From: a virus
Length of the DNA stretch: 21,571 bases
Strand: one strand, 5' to 3'
Virus record (IMG/VR): IMGVR_UViG_3300032053_009316
Location: 1 to 21,571 of that record
This document shows positions 1 to 5,434 of the stretch, in pieces. Positions within the stretch are counted from its first letter, which is position 1. Every line of letters begins with the position of its first letter. The notes below the pieces were generated by a model that worked only from the letters and a program-made list of their open reading frames with translations, did not search any database and was not told where the DNA came from. The position numbers and the translations under genes were made by a program.

Positions 1-150
1 TGCCAACAATTTATAATTTAATCCTGATGTTGCGGTTTTTTGGGGTACACTTGGACGTGTTCCTCCTGAAACTTGTTCATTTAACAATCGGTTCTCCAAT
101 CTCTGATTAGATTCCTGTATGTGTCTTATTTTACTGTAACTTCTGTTCAT
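1..150 (-). CDS. N-terminal fragment of a tagged, possibly head-packaged protein
   Basis: The gene starts at an ATG complementary to 148-150 and runs off the left edge; 50 codons are visible. It opens MNRSYSKIRHIQESNQ and reaches RLLNEQVS at about residues 21-28. This is the same design as the N-termini of nine genes at 8082-15431: a short basic/amphipathic leader with an L-x-E motif (LNE, residues 23-25) followed by Q and then a low-complexity linker. In T4-like phages a leader of this kind targets internal proteins to the prohead and is cleaved after the Glu. The body of the protein is outside the window, so no function can be given. A TATATTTAT box lies 17 bases upstream of the ATG. Confidence 0.7.
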   Translation of the reverse strand, partial: MNRSYSKIRHIQESNQRLENRLLNEQVSGGTRPSVPQKTATSGLNYKLLA

Positions 151-167
151 GGTATTTTAGTTTATAC

Positions 168-176
168 ATAAATATA
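168..176 (-). promoter_or_regulatory. Phage-type TATATTTAT promoter box
   Basis: On the minus strand this reads TATATTTAT, 17 bases before the ATG at 150. The same nonamer, or its core TATTTAT, stands before eight other genes in the window. Confidence 0.5.
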
Positions 177-180
177 CACA

Positions 181-215
181 AAAACAAAAAACCCCACCTG
201 TATTAGAAAGTGGGG
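181..215 (-). terminator. Intrinsic terminator of the HNH gene
   Basis: Read on the minus strand, the stem CCCCAC/GTGGGG (210-215 with 192-197, 12-base loop) is followed by a T-rich tract from the A-run at 181-191. It lies just downstream of the HNH stop codon at 227. Confidence 0.75.
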
Positions 216-226
216 ATTGAAATATA

Positions 227-1042
227 TTAAACATTTATACAAACCTCTTTCAACAATTTAATATAATCATCATAAGATAAATTATTTTTAGACGTATTAA
301 CAAATTTGGTAACCAGTATTGTATTCTCTATTGTATAACCTAAATTACTATCCAATCTGTCTAATGATAAACCATACCAATCATTTTCCTTAAGAACCAA
401 TGGTTGTTTAGAAATGAAACACTTACCATCTTGAAGGATATATTTTTCATTAATGATTTCCTCATTAATTTCAAAGGGAATGTTTTTTTTAATTGACCTA
501 TGTTTAGCCGCTAATACTCTAACCTTAATTATGTTCCCCCCCACCCACTCTCTATTATTCTGAATGTATATTTTTTTCTTATCATCAGTCATATTACTAT
601 AAAATTGGTTGGTTGTAGATGTAGATAAAATACACTTCTTACACCTACTCTTTCTTTTAGGGTAAAAGTTTTCAATAATTGTTTCCCCACACATATTACA
701 ACAATAATTCTTTAATCTTAATAATCTTCGTTGAGATTTCATTTCCATTCTCTTATTATAATCTTCCAATATGATATCTTGTTTTCTCCTTTTTTTTTCC
801 TTTCCCTCTAACTCCTTTATTTTACGATTCTCCTCTAACACCTTTTTCCTAATAATCTCCTTATTTATTGATTCTTCTTTTAATATTAACTTTTCCTCTT
901 CACTTAATTTATTAAACTCCCTTCGACTTTTATTGTAACAAACTTTACATTCTGTTCTGTATTTGAACTTACCCTTTTTACTAAATTCATATATTGGTTT
1001 TTCTACCCCACATACTTTACAGGTCTTATCATCTTTTTCCAT
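227..1042 (-). CDS. HNH homing-type endonuclease with zinc-ribbon N-terminus
   Basis: This 271-residue protein is probably a DNA-nicking or cleaving endonuclease of the free-standing phage HNH type. The N-terminus holds a Cys4 zinc ribbon (CKVC at 8-11, CKVC at 32-35), followed by a long Lys/Glu-rich helical stretch (about 45-105), a second Cys4 knuckle (CNMCG ... CKKC) and a C-terminal HNH core with WYGLSLDRLDSNLGYTIEN, the SLDR-x-D-x-x-x-GY signature in which Asp replaces the first His. The zinc loop before the core reads GKCFISKQPL, where related proteins usually have C-x-x-C/T-G, so one metal-binding position may be lost. It has its own terminator and a TATTTATA box upstream, so it looks like an independent mobile gene rather than part of an operon. 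Confidence 0.8.
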   Translation of the reverse strand: MEKDDKTCKVCGVEKPIYEFSKKGKFKYRTECKVCYNKSRREFNKLSEEEKLILKEESINKEIIRKKVLEENRKIKELEGKEKKRRKQDIILEDYNKRMEMKSQRRLLRLKNYCCNMCGETIIENFYPKRKSRCKKCILSTSTTNQFYSNMTDDKKKIYIQNNREWVGGNIIKVRVLAAKHRSIKKNIPFEINEEIINEKYILQDGKCFISKQPLVLKENDWYGLSLDRLDSNLGYTIENTILVTKFVNTSKNNLSYDDYIKLLKEVCINV

Positions 1043-1054
1043 ATTACTCTTTAT

Positions 1055-1065
1055 TATAAATATTT
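1055..1065 (-). promoter_or_regulatory. Phage-type promoter box of the HNH gene
   Basis: On the minus strand this reads AAATATTTATA, 12 bases before the ATG at 1042, and is followed by ATAAAG-type sequence like the boxes at 11028 and 14233. Confidence 0.5.
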
Positions 1066-1108
1066 AACCCCCCTTCTTTTATTTCACTTTATAGTAAAAA
1101 TATTTTTA

Positions 1109-1321
1109 GGGGGGATAATCTCCGTTTTTTGATAATTTCTGCCAATTTTTTTTTTACATATTGAGATAATTTTAAAACAAGGGGTCGTGTCTGTAGACCG
1201 ACACGTAGTGAAGTGTTTATAGGAAAATAAAATCCCCTCTCTATATACATGGGGGAATTTTTCCAAAAATTTCTATAAACATTTTTTCATACAAATATTT
1301 CATTTAAGGGATTATCCCCCC
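1109..1321. repeat. Inverted repeat GGGGGGATAATC / GATTATCCCCCC
   Basis: Two perfect 12-base arms at 1109-1120 and 1310-1321 enclose 189 bases with no convincing gene. A palindromic single-site version, GGGGATAATCCCC, occurs at 2780-2792, so the sequence may be a protein-binding site rather than a hairpin. The enclosed DNA also holds a short hairpin, CGTGTC/GACACG (1186-1191 with 1200-1205). Confidence 0.6.
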
Positions 1322-1350
1322 TTTTGACGCCCCCAAAACCGCTATATGGA

Positions 1351-1375
1351 GGGGGGATACGGGGGAGGGAGGGGG
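1351..1375 (+). other. G-quadruplex motif
   Basis: Four G-runs (six, five, three and five G) are separated by loops of four, one and one bases: G6-ATAC-G5-A-G3-A-G5. This satisfies the canonical G3+N1-7 rule and stands out in an AT-rich genome. It lies in a non-coding stretch directly before a long G/C hairpin at 1387-1420. The structure is predicted from sequence only. Confidence 0.7.
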
Positions 1376-1386
1376 TATGTACCCCA

Positions 1387-1420
1387 TATAGGGGGGTATA
1401 GAGGGGACTCCCCCCCTATA
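1387..1420. other. Long G/C hairpin
   Basis: A perfect 10-base stem, TATAGGGGGG (1387-1396) with CCCCCCTATA (1411-1420), surrounds a 14-base loop that itself contains GGGG. No T-tract follows on the plus strand, so it is not a typical terminator. It lies in gene-free DNA from 1066 to about 1583. Confidence 0.65.
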
Positions 1421-1502
1421 AACGAGACGAGAGACCATGGGGTCCTCCCCTGTCTTATATGTAATGTATGGTGGTGATGTAATTACAACGACATATACAA
1501 CT

Positions 1503-1531
1503 AAACTTCGTCCCTCAGGTCGAGAAGTTAT
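1503..1531. repeat. Left arm of a long-range inverted repeat
   Basis: The reverse complement of this 29-base segment recurs at 3173-3200, 28 bases without mismatch, with a second copy of its core CTCGACCTGAGGGACGAAG directly after at 3201-3219. The arms bracket the structured-RNA candidate, the small metalloprotease gene, the small membrane gene and the 101-residue gene. Confidence 0.75.
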
Positions 1532-1583
1532 CAACATGACACATAGACATGTTCATAACTCATGGAATAAACATGGGGGAATG

Positions 1584-1615
1584 TTTGGTGGTCTCATATA
1601 TAATCCGTACCTTTG
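1584..1615 (+). promoter_or_regulatory. Host-type promoter TTTG-N20-TACCTTTG
   Basis: TTTG at 1584-1587 and TACCTTTG at 1608-1615 are 20 bases apart and match the Bacteroidota -33 / -7 consensus exactly. No convincing start codon follows; the predicted transcript begins near 1620 in DNA able to form several hairpins. The segment is an imperfect duplicate of the promoter at 1719-1750. Confidence 0.55.
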
Positions 1616-1619
1616 TATT

Positions 1620-1705
1620 GTCGGTGGTTAATACCGAGACGGGTTCGACAATTGGTTTTGTCGCAGAGGGTGGACGGAGCAGCGCTTTATATTATATATA
1701 AAGAT
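1620..1705 (+). ncRNA. Candidate small structured RNA
   Basis: Downstream of a consensus-quality promoter there is no plausible ORF. The sequence instead can fold into consecutive hairpins: TCGGT/ACCGA near 1620-1640, a perfect CGACAA/TTGTCG stem at about 1649-1666, and CTTTATA/TATAAAG at about 1684-1702. The middle portion is much richer in G and C than the surroundings. The 3' end is uncertain because no U-tract follows the last hairpin. It belongs to no RNA family I recognise, and it could instead be the leader of the downstream metalloprotease mRNA. Confidence 0.3.
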
Positions 1706-1718
1706 ATCCCCCATGTTA

Positions 1719-1750
1719 TTTGGTGGTGTGAGATATAATTTGTATCTTTA
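1719..1750 (+). promoter_or_regulatory. Host-type promoter of the small metalloprotease
   Basis: TTTG at 1719-1722, 20 bases, then TATCTTTA at 1743-1750 (last base differs from the TAnnTTTG consensus). The ATG at 1755 follows after four bases, as at 3591, 4228 and 16121, so the mRNA would be leaderless or nearly so. This rules against the alternative ATG at 1713, which lies upstream of the -33 box. Confidence 0.55.
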
Positions 1751-1754
1751 TAGT

Positions 1755-2183
1755 ATGGTCACACGTTTTATAACATATATAGAGAATCGGATTAAGTATA
1801 ACAACAATTCATCCGTTATGTCCCTAACACGTAGAGAGAGAAGAGTCCTTGCTATGTTCTGTCTTAACTATTGTATTGACACTCTTGGTCAGCCAAAGAA
1901 GAACGTCCCTACGGTCAGCGTTGTCAAAGCTACCAAGGAATATTATGGGGAGTATTCTAGTGAACATGGTAAGATATTCATATACTACAACATATGTGAA
2001 TCTGTGGGTCAGTTCATCAGCACATTCATTCATGAGTATACACATCACACTCAGAACCTTAAGAAGTATGAGAAACTTTTATCTACGGTCGGTTACTCTG
2101 ACCATCCCCAAGAGATTGAGGCAAATGAGATGGCAAAGTTACATAAACAAAAATGCCTTGAATTATTTCGTAAGTCCCTCTAA
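1755..2183 (+). CDS. Small zinc-metalloprotease-like protein
   Basis: This 142-residue soluble protein carries an HExxH zinc motif, FIHEYTHHTQ, with His93, Glu94 and His97. A likely third ligand sits in HPQEIEANEMA (Glu120 or Glu122), the spacing expected of small gluzincin-like proteases. The rest is a basic helical N-terminus (about 1-45) and a short strand-rich part (about 52-80). I recognise the fold class only from the motif; substrate and cleavage activity are unknown. The start was chosen because a host-type promoter ends four bases upstream. It has no signal peptide and no N-terminal tag. Its codons use more C-ending triplets (for example GTC, TCC, ACC) than the genes after 3591, which fits the distinct composition of this region. 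The next gene follows after nine bases. Confidence 0.7.
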   Translation: MVTRFITYIENRIKYNNNSSVMSLTRRERRVLAMFCLNYCIDTLGQPKKNVPTVSVVKATKEYYGEYSSEHGKIFIYYNICESVGQFISTFIHEYTHHTQNLKKYEKLLSTVGYSDHPQEIEANEMAKLHKQKCLELFRKSL

Positions 2184-2192
2184 TATTGTCTT

Positions 2193-2351
2193 ATGATGAA
2201 AATGTTTTTATTGTTAGTTATCTCCACCTTTGTGTTGATGACAACGTTCGTTCTGGTTAATCGTTCTATCTTATTGTTTTTCCCCAAGGACAACAGTCTC
2301 AGAATATGGTGGGTGAAAAATATATGTGATGACCAAGACCTTGAACCCTAA
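2193..2351 (+). CDS. Small single-pass membrane protein
   Basis: A 52-residue ORF begins nine bases after the metalloprotease stop and would be co-transcribed with it. Residues 4-30 form one hydrophobic segment (MFLLLVISTFVLMTTFVLV and following), then comes a charged C-terminus with a WW pair and an acidic DDQD end. The stop codon overlaps the last four bases of the converging gene. It matches no family I know; the close spacing and clean hydrophobic block favour a real gene, perhaps an inner-membrane partner of the upstream protease. Confidence 0.5.
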   Translation: MMKMFLLLVISTFVLMTTFVLVNRSILLFFPKDNSLRIWWVKNICDDQDLEP

Positions 2352-2653
2352 GGATTAACGTATGTGTTGAGAACCCCTAAGGAATGTTCCCGAATATACA
2401 TTTGTAAATCGTTATGGTCCTCACTTGTCAGTGGGGACTCCTTATGTATATACTCTATTATATCCCCCATGTCTGTCTCCGTTAATAACATTATTGTCTT
2501 AGGCTGAAGCCTACTCATCCCACTTTTTCCCACATACTTACAGGTCCCCTCGAATAACCCATGACTATATGTCACAATATAATGTCCCTCACTCTTGGTT
2601 ATACCTGTTGAAAACTTTTTTAGTACACTTTGGTACAGTTCTTTTCTATCCAT
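2348..2653 (-). CDS. Hypothetical 101-residue protein
   Basis: This small protein begins MDRKELYQSVLKKF and has no signal peptide or membrane segment. The central part (about 18-60) looks strand-rich (GHYIVTYSHGLF, KTIMLLTETD) and the last third is charged and probably helical (DMGDIIEYIHKES, EDHNDLQMYIREH). It converges on the small membrane gene with a four-base overlap. Neither a TATATTTAT box nor a TAnnTTTG box is evident upstream. Gene-like composition over 101 codons supports it; I assign no function. Confidence 0.5.
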   Translation of the reverse strand: MDRKELYQSVLKKFSTGITKSEGHYIVTYSHGLFEGTCKYVGKSGMSRLQPKTIMLLTETDMGDIIEYIHKESPLTSEDHNDLQMYIREHSLGVLNTYVNP

Positions 2654-3139
2654 AATTGTTGATAACTTCTTTAAAAAATCCTCCTGACACTATGTCAGTG
2701 GGGAATTGTTCATAACTATTTAATAAATAAATATGTTAAAATATTAGGAAATGTCAAAATGTCAGTCACGCTTTGTAATGGGGATAATCCCCTTACCCCA
2801 ATTTACTCCCATTCTTTAAACACTCTTTACCACATTTTACCACCACTTATGGTTGTGTGGATACCGTAATGATACTTTTTCCCTTCTGTAGGGGTCTACA
2901 GGACTACATTATTTACTATATGTATTTCCCAGCCAATTACGTCTTTAACAGTACAGTATCGGGTGGAACACGTAGTGTGTTAGAAATAACTTACTATTAC
3001 CATTAGATGTGTTAGGATAACCTTCAACGACCACCACTTAGTGGGACATTAACGACATATTATATTCCCCACCATAATGACATACCATAACAAATTATAA
3101 GATATCTACCGAACAAAGTTAATACTTCATATACAATAA

Positions 3140-3156
3140 GTCAGGTTATACCTGAC
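3140..3156. repeat. Palindrome GTCAGGTTATACCTGAC
   Basis: Seven-base arms around TAT. It shares the GGTTATA core and a following ACAATT-like tail with the two repeats at 3247-3302, so it is probably a third, diverged site for the same DNA-binding protein. Confidence 0.55.
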
Positions 3157-3172
3157 AATTCAGATATGATTC

Positions 3173-3222
3173 ATAACTTCTCGACCTGAGGGACGAAGTT
3201 CTCGACCTGAGGGACGAAGTTT
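3173..3222. repeat. Right arm of the long inverted repeat, tandemly duplicated
   Basis: The 21-base unit at 3178-3198 is repeated immediately at 3199-3219, both containing CTCGACCTGAGGGACGAAG. Together with flanking bases the first copy is the exact reverse complement of 1504-1531. Confidence 0.8.
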
Positions 3223-3246
3223 ACCATGAAAGATAACTGTATGGGG

Positions 3247-3302
3247 ATATAAGGTTATACCCTTACAATCACTCTGAAAATATAAGGTTATAACCTTACA
3301 AT
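3247..3302. repeat. Two direct copies of a palindromic operator-like repeat
   Basis: Copies of 23 bases at 3247-3269 and 3280-3302 differ at one position. The second contains the perfect 16-base palindrome TAAGGTTATAACCTTA (3283-3298); the first has one mismatch (3250-3265). The start-to-start distance is 33 bases, about three helical turns, which fits cooperative binding by a dimeric repressor. Confidence 0.65.
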
Positions 3303-3462
3303 TTGATTACCTCATCTATATACATGAAATCCCCACCATAACCATTTACATGAAAACAGTGGGTAATATGTCACCATAACAATGGGGGACTAATAAGAAT
3401 TCCCCCACACATAAATGGGGGGAGATATCCGTATTTATCCGTATATATATGATTTGATATAC

Positions 3463-3478
3463 GTAAACCATAATGAAA
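3463..3478 (+). promoter_or_regulatory. Motif GTAAACCATAATGAAA, copy 1
   Basis: First of three copies of GTAAACCATAA(Y/T)nAAA in front of the genes at 3591, 4228 and 4595. This copy lacks the GTTTA half seen in the other two. Confidence 0.4.
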
Positions 3479-3553
3479 GAATATGATTATGAATGAATCC
3501 GTAGTGAATGAAATGAACGGTAGGAGGAGTGAGTAATTAAATTCTTTCATTAT
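3470..3553. repeat. 13-base inverted repeat before the repeat-protein gene
   Basis: ATAATGAAAGAAT (3470-3482) is perfectly complementary to ATTCTTTCATTAT (3541-3553), with 58 bases between. The right arm ends just before the -33 TTG of the promoter at 3555, so a looped form could influence transcription of the gene at 3591. Confidence 0.5.
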
Positions 3554-3554
3554 A

Positions 3555-3585
3555 TTGTTATATTAAAATAAAATTATTAACTTTG
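3555..3585 (+). promoter_or_regulatory. Host-type promoter TTG-N20-TAACTTTG
   Basis: TTG at 3555-3557 and TAACTTTG at 3578-3585 fit the Bacteroidota consensus. The ATG at 3591 is five bases after the -7 box, in the same CTTTGTGATTATG context as the gene at 4228. Confidence 0.65.
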
Positions 3586-3590
3586 TGATT

Positions 3591-4139
3591 ATGGTTAGTA
3601 GTAGATTGAAGGATATTATATTTAAGAAACTGTATAGTGATTTATCTCGTGTGGAGATTATTCATTATCAAACTTATATATGGTTTATTGATAGAGAAGA
3701 TAAATGTTGGTATTTCAGGTATGATAAGTCTGACGGCACCCTTTTATGGAAGTACAGTTTTTTCTCTAATTTCTTTGCCCTCTTTACAATGTGTGATTCC
3801 GAATTTACTCCCATTCTTTCTTCTTGGGTGGAAGATGTCCTAAATTGTAAGGTAAACACAACTGATATAGGAACTTATTCTAATTCATATATGGTGGAAG
3901 CGGTCCTAAATTTTAATTTAAATTGTAAAATAAACACAACTGTAAGTGCCGATGTCAGTGTTATAACTTTGATGGAAGATGTTCTCAATTACAGGGTAAA
4001 CACAACTACAATTAAATACGGAAGATTCCCTATGTCGGTGAAAGAGGTCTTAAATTGTAAGGTAACCACAACGATAAACAAAAACCCCATTGAAGTTCGT
4101 GTGGTTGAAGAGGTTACAGGATTAAATCATAACGTGTAA
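3591..4139 (+). CDS. Repeat-containing protein of unknown function
   Basis: This 182-residue protein has an N-terminal domain (about 1-75) rich in aromatic residues (TYIWFIDREDKCWYFRY, SFFSNFFALF) and a C-terminal series of four imperfect units: VEDVLNCKVNTT (80-91), VEAVLNFNLNCKINTT (102-117), MEDVLNYRVNTT (128-139) and VKEVLNCKVTTT (150-161), with a period of about 22-26 residues and a possible decayed fifth unit at the end. The repeats look like recent tandem duplications of the end of the ancestral domain. It has no signal peptide. The ATG at 3591 was preferred over a GTG two codons upstream because that GTG overlaps the end of the -7 promoter box. I do not recognise the family; position and host-type promoter suggest an early phage gene. 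Confidence 0.65.
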   Translation: MVSSRLKDIIFKKLYSDLSRVEIIHYQTYIWFIDREDKCWYFRYDKSDGTLLWKYSFFSNFFALFTMCDSEFTPILSSWVEDVLNCKVNTTDIGTYSNSYMVEAVLNFNLNCKINTTVSADVSVITLMEDVLNYRVNTTTIKYGRFPMSVKEVLNCKVTTTINKNPIEVRVVEEVTGLNHNV

Positions 4140-4168
4140 AGAGAATTGAGTTTTGGTTACACTAAACA

Positions 4169-4190
4169 GTTTACTGTAAACCATAATAAA
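4169..4190 (+). promoter_or_regulatory. Operator-like GTTTACTGTAAACCATAATAAA, copy 2
   Basis: The first 13 bases form a palindrome with GTTTA/TAAAC arms. The motif ends exactly where the -33 TTTG of the next promoter begins (4191), a position suited to an activator or repressor. Confidence 0.45.
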
Positions 4191-4222
4191 TTTGTTTATC
4201 TAATGATTTAATCTTATCTTTG
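4191..4222 (+). promoter_or_regulatory. Consensus host-type promoter TTTG-N20-TATCTTTG
   Basis: TTTG at 4191-4194 and TATCTTTG at 4215-4222 are an exact match to the Bacteroidota primary sigma consensus. The ATG at 4228 starts five bases later. Confidence 0.7.
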
Positions 4223-4227
4223 TGATT

Positions 4228-4515
4228 ATGAAATATATACTACCTATTAATTATGAGGAACTACATTGGACTGAGAGACGTGCAGTTTTAAAACAATACA
4301 TTAAAGAACAGAATAATCTTTGTATGTATTGTGGAACATTATTGACTGGACCTCCCGCGAATCATATTACTGATAATAACATAAATTGGAGAAACTTTCC
4401 TACAGGTTTCTTGGATAACCCCATTCACTTACAACATCTACATACTACAGGTATGACTGAAGGTGCCGTTCACGCTTATTGTAATGCCGTGATGTGGCAA
4501 TATGACAATCGTTAA
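4228..4515 (+). CDS. Small HNH-type endonuclease, endonuclease VII-like
   Basis: A 95-residue protein with a zinc knuckle near the N-terminus (LCMYCGTLL) and the C-terminal signature NPIHLQHLHTTGMTEGAVHAYCN, which corresponds to the phage HNH/recombination-endonuclease pattern P-V-H-L-H-H-x-H-x-TG-x-x-x-GAVH-x-x-CN. The HLQHLH segment would supply the metal-binding and catalytic histidines and the final CN the last zinc ligand. The length fits this minimal family. It probably cuts or nicks DNA during phage replication, recombination or packaging, or acts as a homing nuclease. The ATG was chosen over a GTG six bases upstream because that GTG overlaps the promoter. Single gene with its own promoter, between two copies of the GTAAACCATAA motif. 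Confidence 0.7.
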   Translation: MKYILPINYEELHWTERRAVLKQYIKEQNNLCMYCGTLLTGPPANHITDNNINWRNFPTGFLDNPIHLQHLHTTGMTEGAVHAYCNAVMWQYDNR

Positions 4516-4523
4516 GTAAAGTT

Positions 4524-4546
4524 GTTTATTGTAAACCATAACTAAA
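4524..4546 (+). promoter_or_regulatory. Operator-like GTTTATTGTAAACCATAACTAAA, copy 3
   Basis: This has the same palindromic head (GTTTA-TTG-TAAAC, 4524-4536) and CCATAA tail as copy 2, about 50 bases before the sugar cassette. Confidence 0.45.
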
Positions 4547-4579
4547 TTCTTTTATTATGTATAATTGAATTATAATAAT

Positions 4580-4587
4580 TATATTTA
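4580..4587 (+). promoter_or_regulatory. Possible promoter box of the sugar cassette
   Basis: TATATTTA, seven bases before the ATG at 4595, is intermediate between the phage TATATTTAT box and the host TAnnTTTG box. No -33 TTTG is found at the expected distance. Confidence 0.35.
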
Positions 4588-4594
4588 AGAACGT

Positions 4595-5434
4595 ATGGTA
4601 TCAAATAAAATAATTAACTTTACCCCTACAGGTACACAAACGACCAGTGATAATTCTTTTGCCCCGTTATTACCATCTGAAATAATTGAGGAGGTTCATG
4701 AGGCTTATGAATATGGTATTACGATGGTGCATATTCATGCCAGAGACCCTGAGACATTAAAGAATAGTAGTAACAAAAATCATTATAGACCCATTATAGA
4801 AGGTATTAGACAACATTGTCCTAATTTAACTATATGTGTTTCATTAACAGGTAGATTCGAACCAAATATTGATAGAAGGACGGAAGTCTTAGAATTACTT
4901 CCCGATATGGGGTCATTAACCATGTCCTCATTAAATTTCCCGACTGGTGAATCAATTAATTCTCCTGATACTATTTTGAAATTAATTGAGAAAATGAAAG
5001 TATACGGTGTCACCCCTGAAATCGAATGTTTTGATTCTGGAATGTTAAACTACACTAACTATTTGATTAAAAAAGGTGTCTTAACGGGACCTCACTACAT
5101 TAATGTTATTTTGGGTAATATGTATAACGCACAATCAGACGTTGCATCACTGAATTCAATTATTCAGAATAAACCTAATAATAGTTTATTATGTTTGGGT
5201 GGTATCGGTAAAGAACAATTACCATGTAATCTGTTAGGTTTATTATATGCTGACGGAATTAGAATTGGGTTGGAGGATAATTTATATTACACAGATAAAG
5301 TCAAAACAACTAATATTAAATTATTACAAAGAATTCGTAAGATAATGGACGAAATGGGATTGGGTGTTTTATCACCATTAGATTTTAAAAACTTGGGTTA
5401 TGGAAATAGAAAAATTAACAATACTTGGATTTAA
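4595..5434 (+). CDS. Beta-keto acid cleavage enzyme (BKACE, DUF849 family)
   Basis: This 279-residue protein has the BKACE TIM-barrel layout. Enzymes of the family are zinc-dependent and swap an acyl group between a beta-keto acid and acetyl-CoA, giving acetoacetate and a new acyl-CoA. The N-terminal LLPSEIIEEVHEAYEYG is followed by the metal-binding VHIHARD (His46, His48), PEIECFDSGML near 141-151, and the late GIRIGLEDNL, whose Glu227 is the probable third zinc ligand. Length and motif order fit the family. The last 14 residues (YGNRKINNTWI) overlap the next gene by 35 bases and differ from the usual end. The family is catabolic (as in lysine fermentation) and strange next to sugar genes; here it may provide an unusual acyl-CoA for the acyltransferase that follows. 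Substrate cannot be read from sequence. Confidence 0.8.
   Translation: MVSNKIINFTPTGTQTTSDNSFAPLLPSEIIEEVHEAYEYGITMVHIHARDPETLKNSSNKNHYRPIIEGIRQHCPNLTICVSLTGRFEPNIDRRTEVLELLPDMGSLTMSSLNFPTGESINSPDTILKLIEKMKVYGVTPEIECFDSGMLNYTNYLIKKGVLTGPHYINVILGNMYNAQSDVASLNSIIQNKPNNSLLCLGGIGKEQLPCNLLGLLYADGIRIGLEDNLYYTDKVKTTNIKLLQRIRKIMDEMGLGVLSPLDFKNLGYGNRKINNTWI

Larger units (their letters stand above)
2654..3462. other. Non-coding control-like region rich in palindromes
   Basis: No ORF above about 30 codons is convincing on either strand over roughly 800 bases. The stretch holds many short palindromes: CTGACA-CTA-TGTCAG near 2685, GGGGATAATCCCC at 2780-2792, CCACTTAGTGG near 3037, and the three GGTTATA-centred operators and tandem repeat listed separately. 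Two ATCCGTAT units lie near 3427-3447. It may be an origin, a regulator-bound region or a recombination site; the sequence does not decide between them. Confidence 0.5.

Noticed and set aside
1084-1266. Minus-strand 60-codon ORF
   Set aside because: It covers hairpins and a long T-run, has an odd composition and no upstream signal; it looks like chance.
1304-1631. Overlapping ORFs on both strands (1304-1537 minus, 1437-1631 plus)
   Set aside because: They are open mainly because G/C runs and short repeats avoid stop codons. Their translations are Pro/Ser- or Gly-rich with no motif, and the plus one runs through a promoter-like element at 1584-1615.
1635-1680. tRNA-like GGGTTCGACAA sequence
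   Set aside because: It resembles a T-arm, but no acceptor, D or anticodon arm can be fitted; the hairpins fit a different small RNA better.
1713-1754. Upstream ATG for the small metalloprotease
   Set aside because: It lies before the -33 TTTG of the promoter that ends four bases before the ATG at 1755, and the added residues look unrelated to the rest.
1849-2196. 115-codon plus-strand ORF inside the metalloprotease gene
   Set aside because: It is a frame-shifted shadow of the gene with the HEYTH zinc motif.
2670-2700. AGGAGG sequence as a Shine-Dalgarno site for the gene starting at 2653
   Set aside because: On the minus strand it lies about 30 bases before the ATG, too far to act, and the rest of the window does not use such sites.
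2654-3584. CRISPR-like array
   Set aside because: The repeats (21-23 bases) occur only two or three times, with irregular spacing and no spacer pattern; they are better read as operators or recombination sites.
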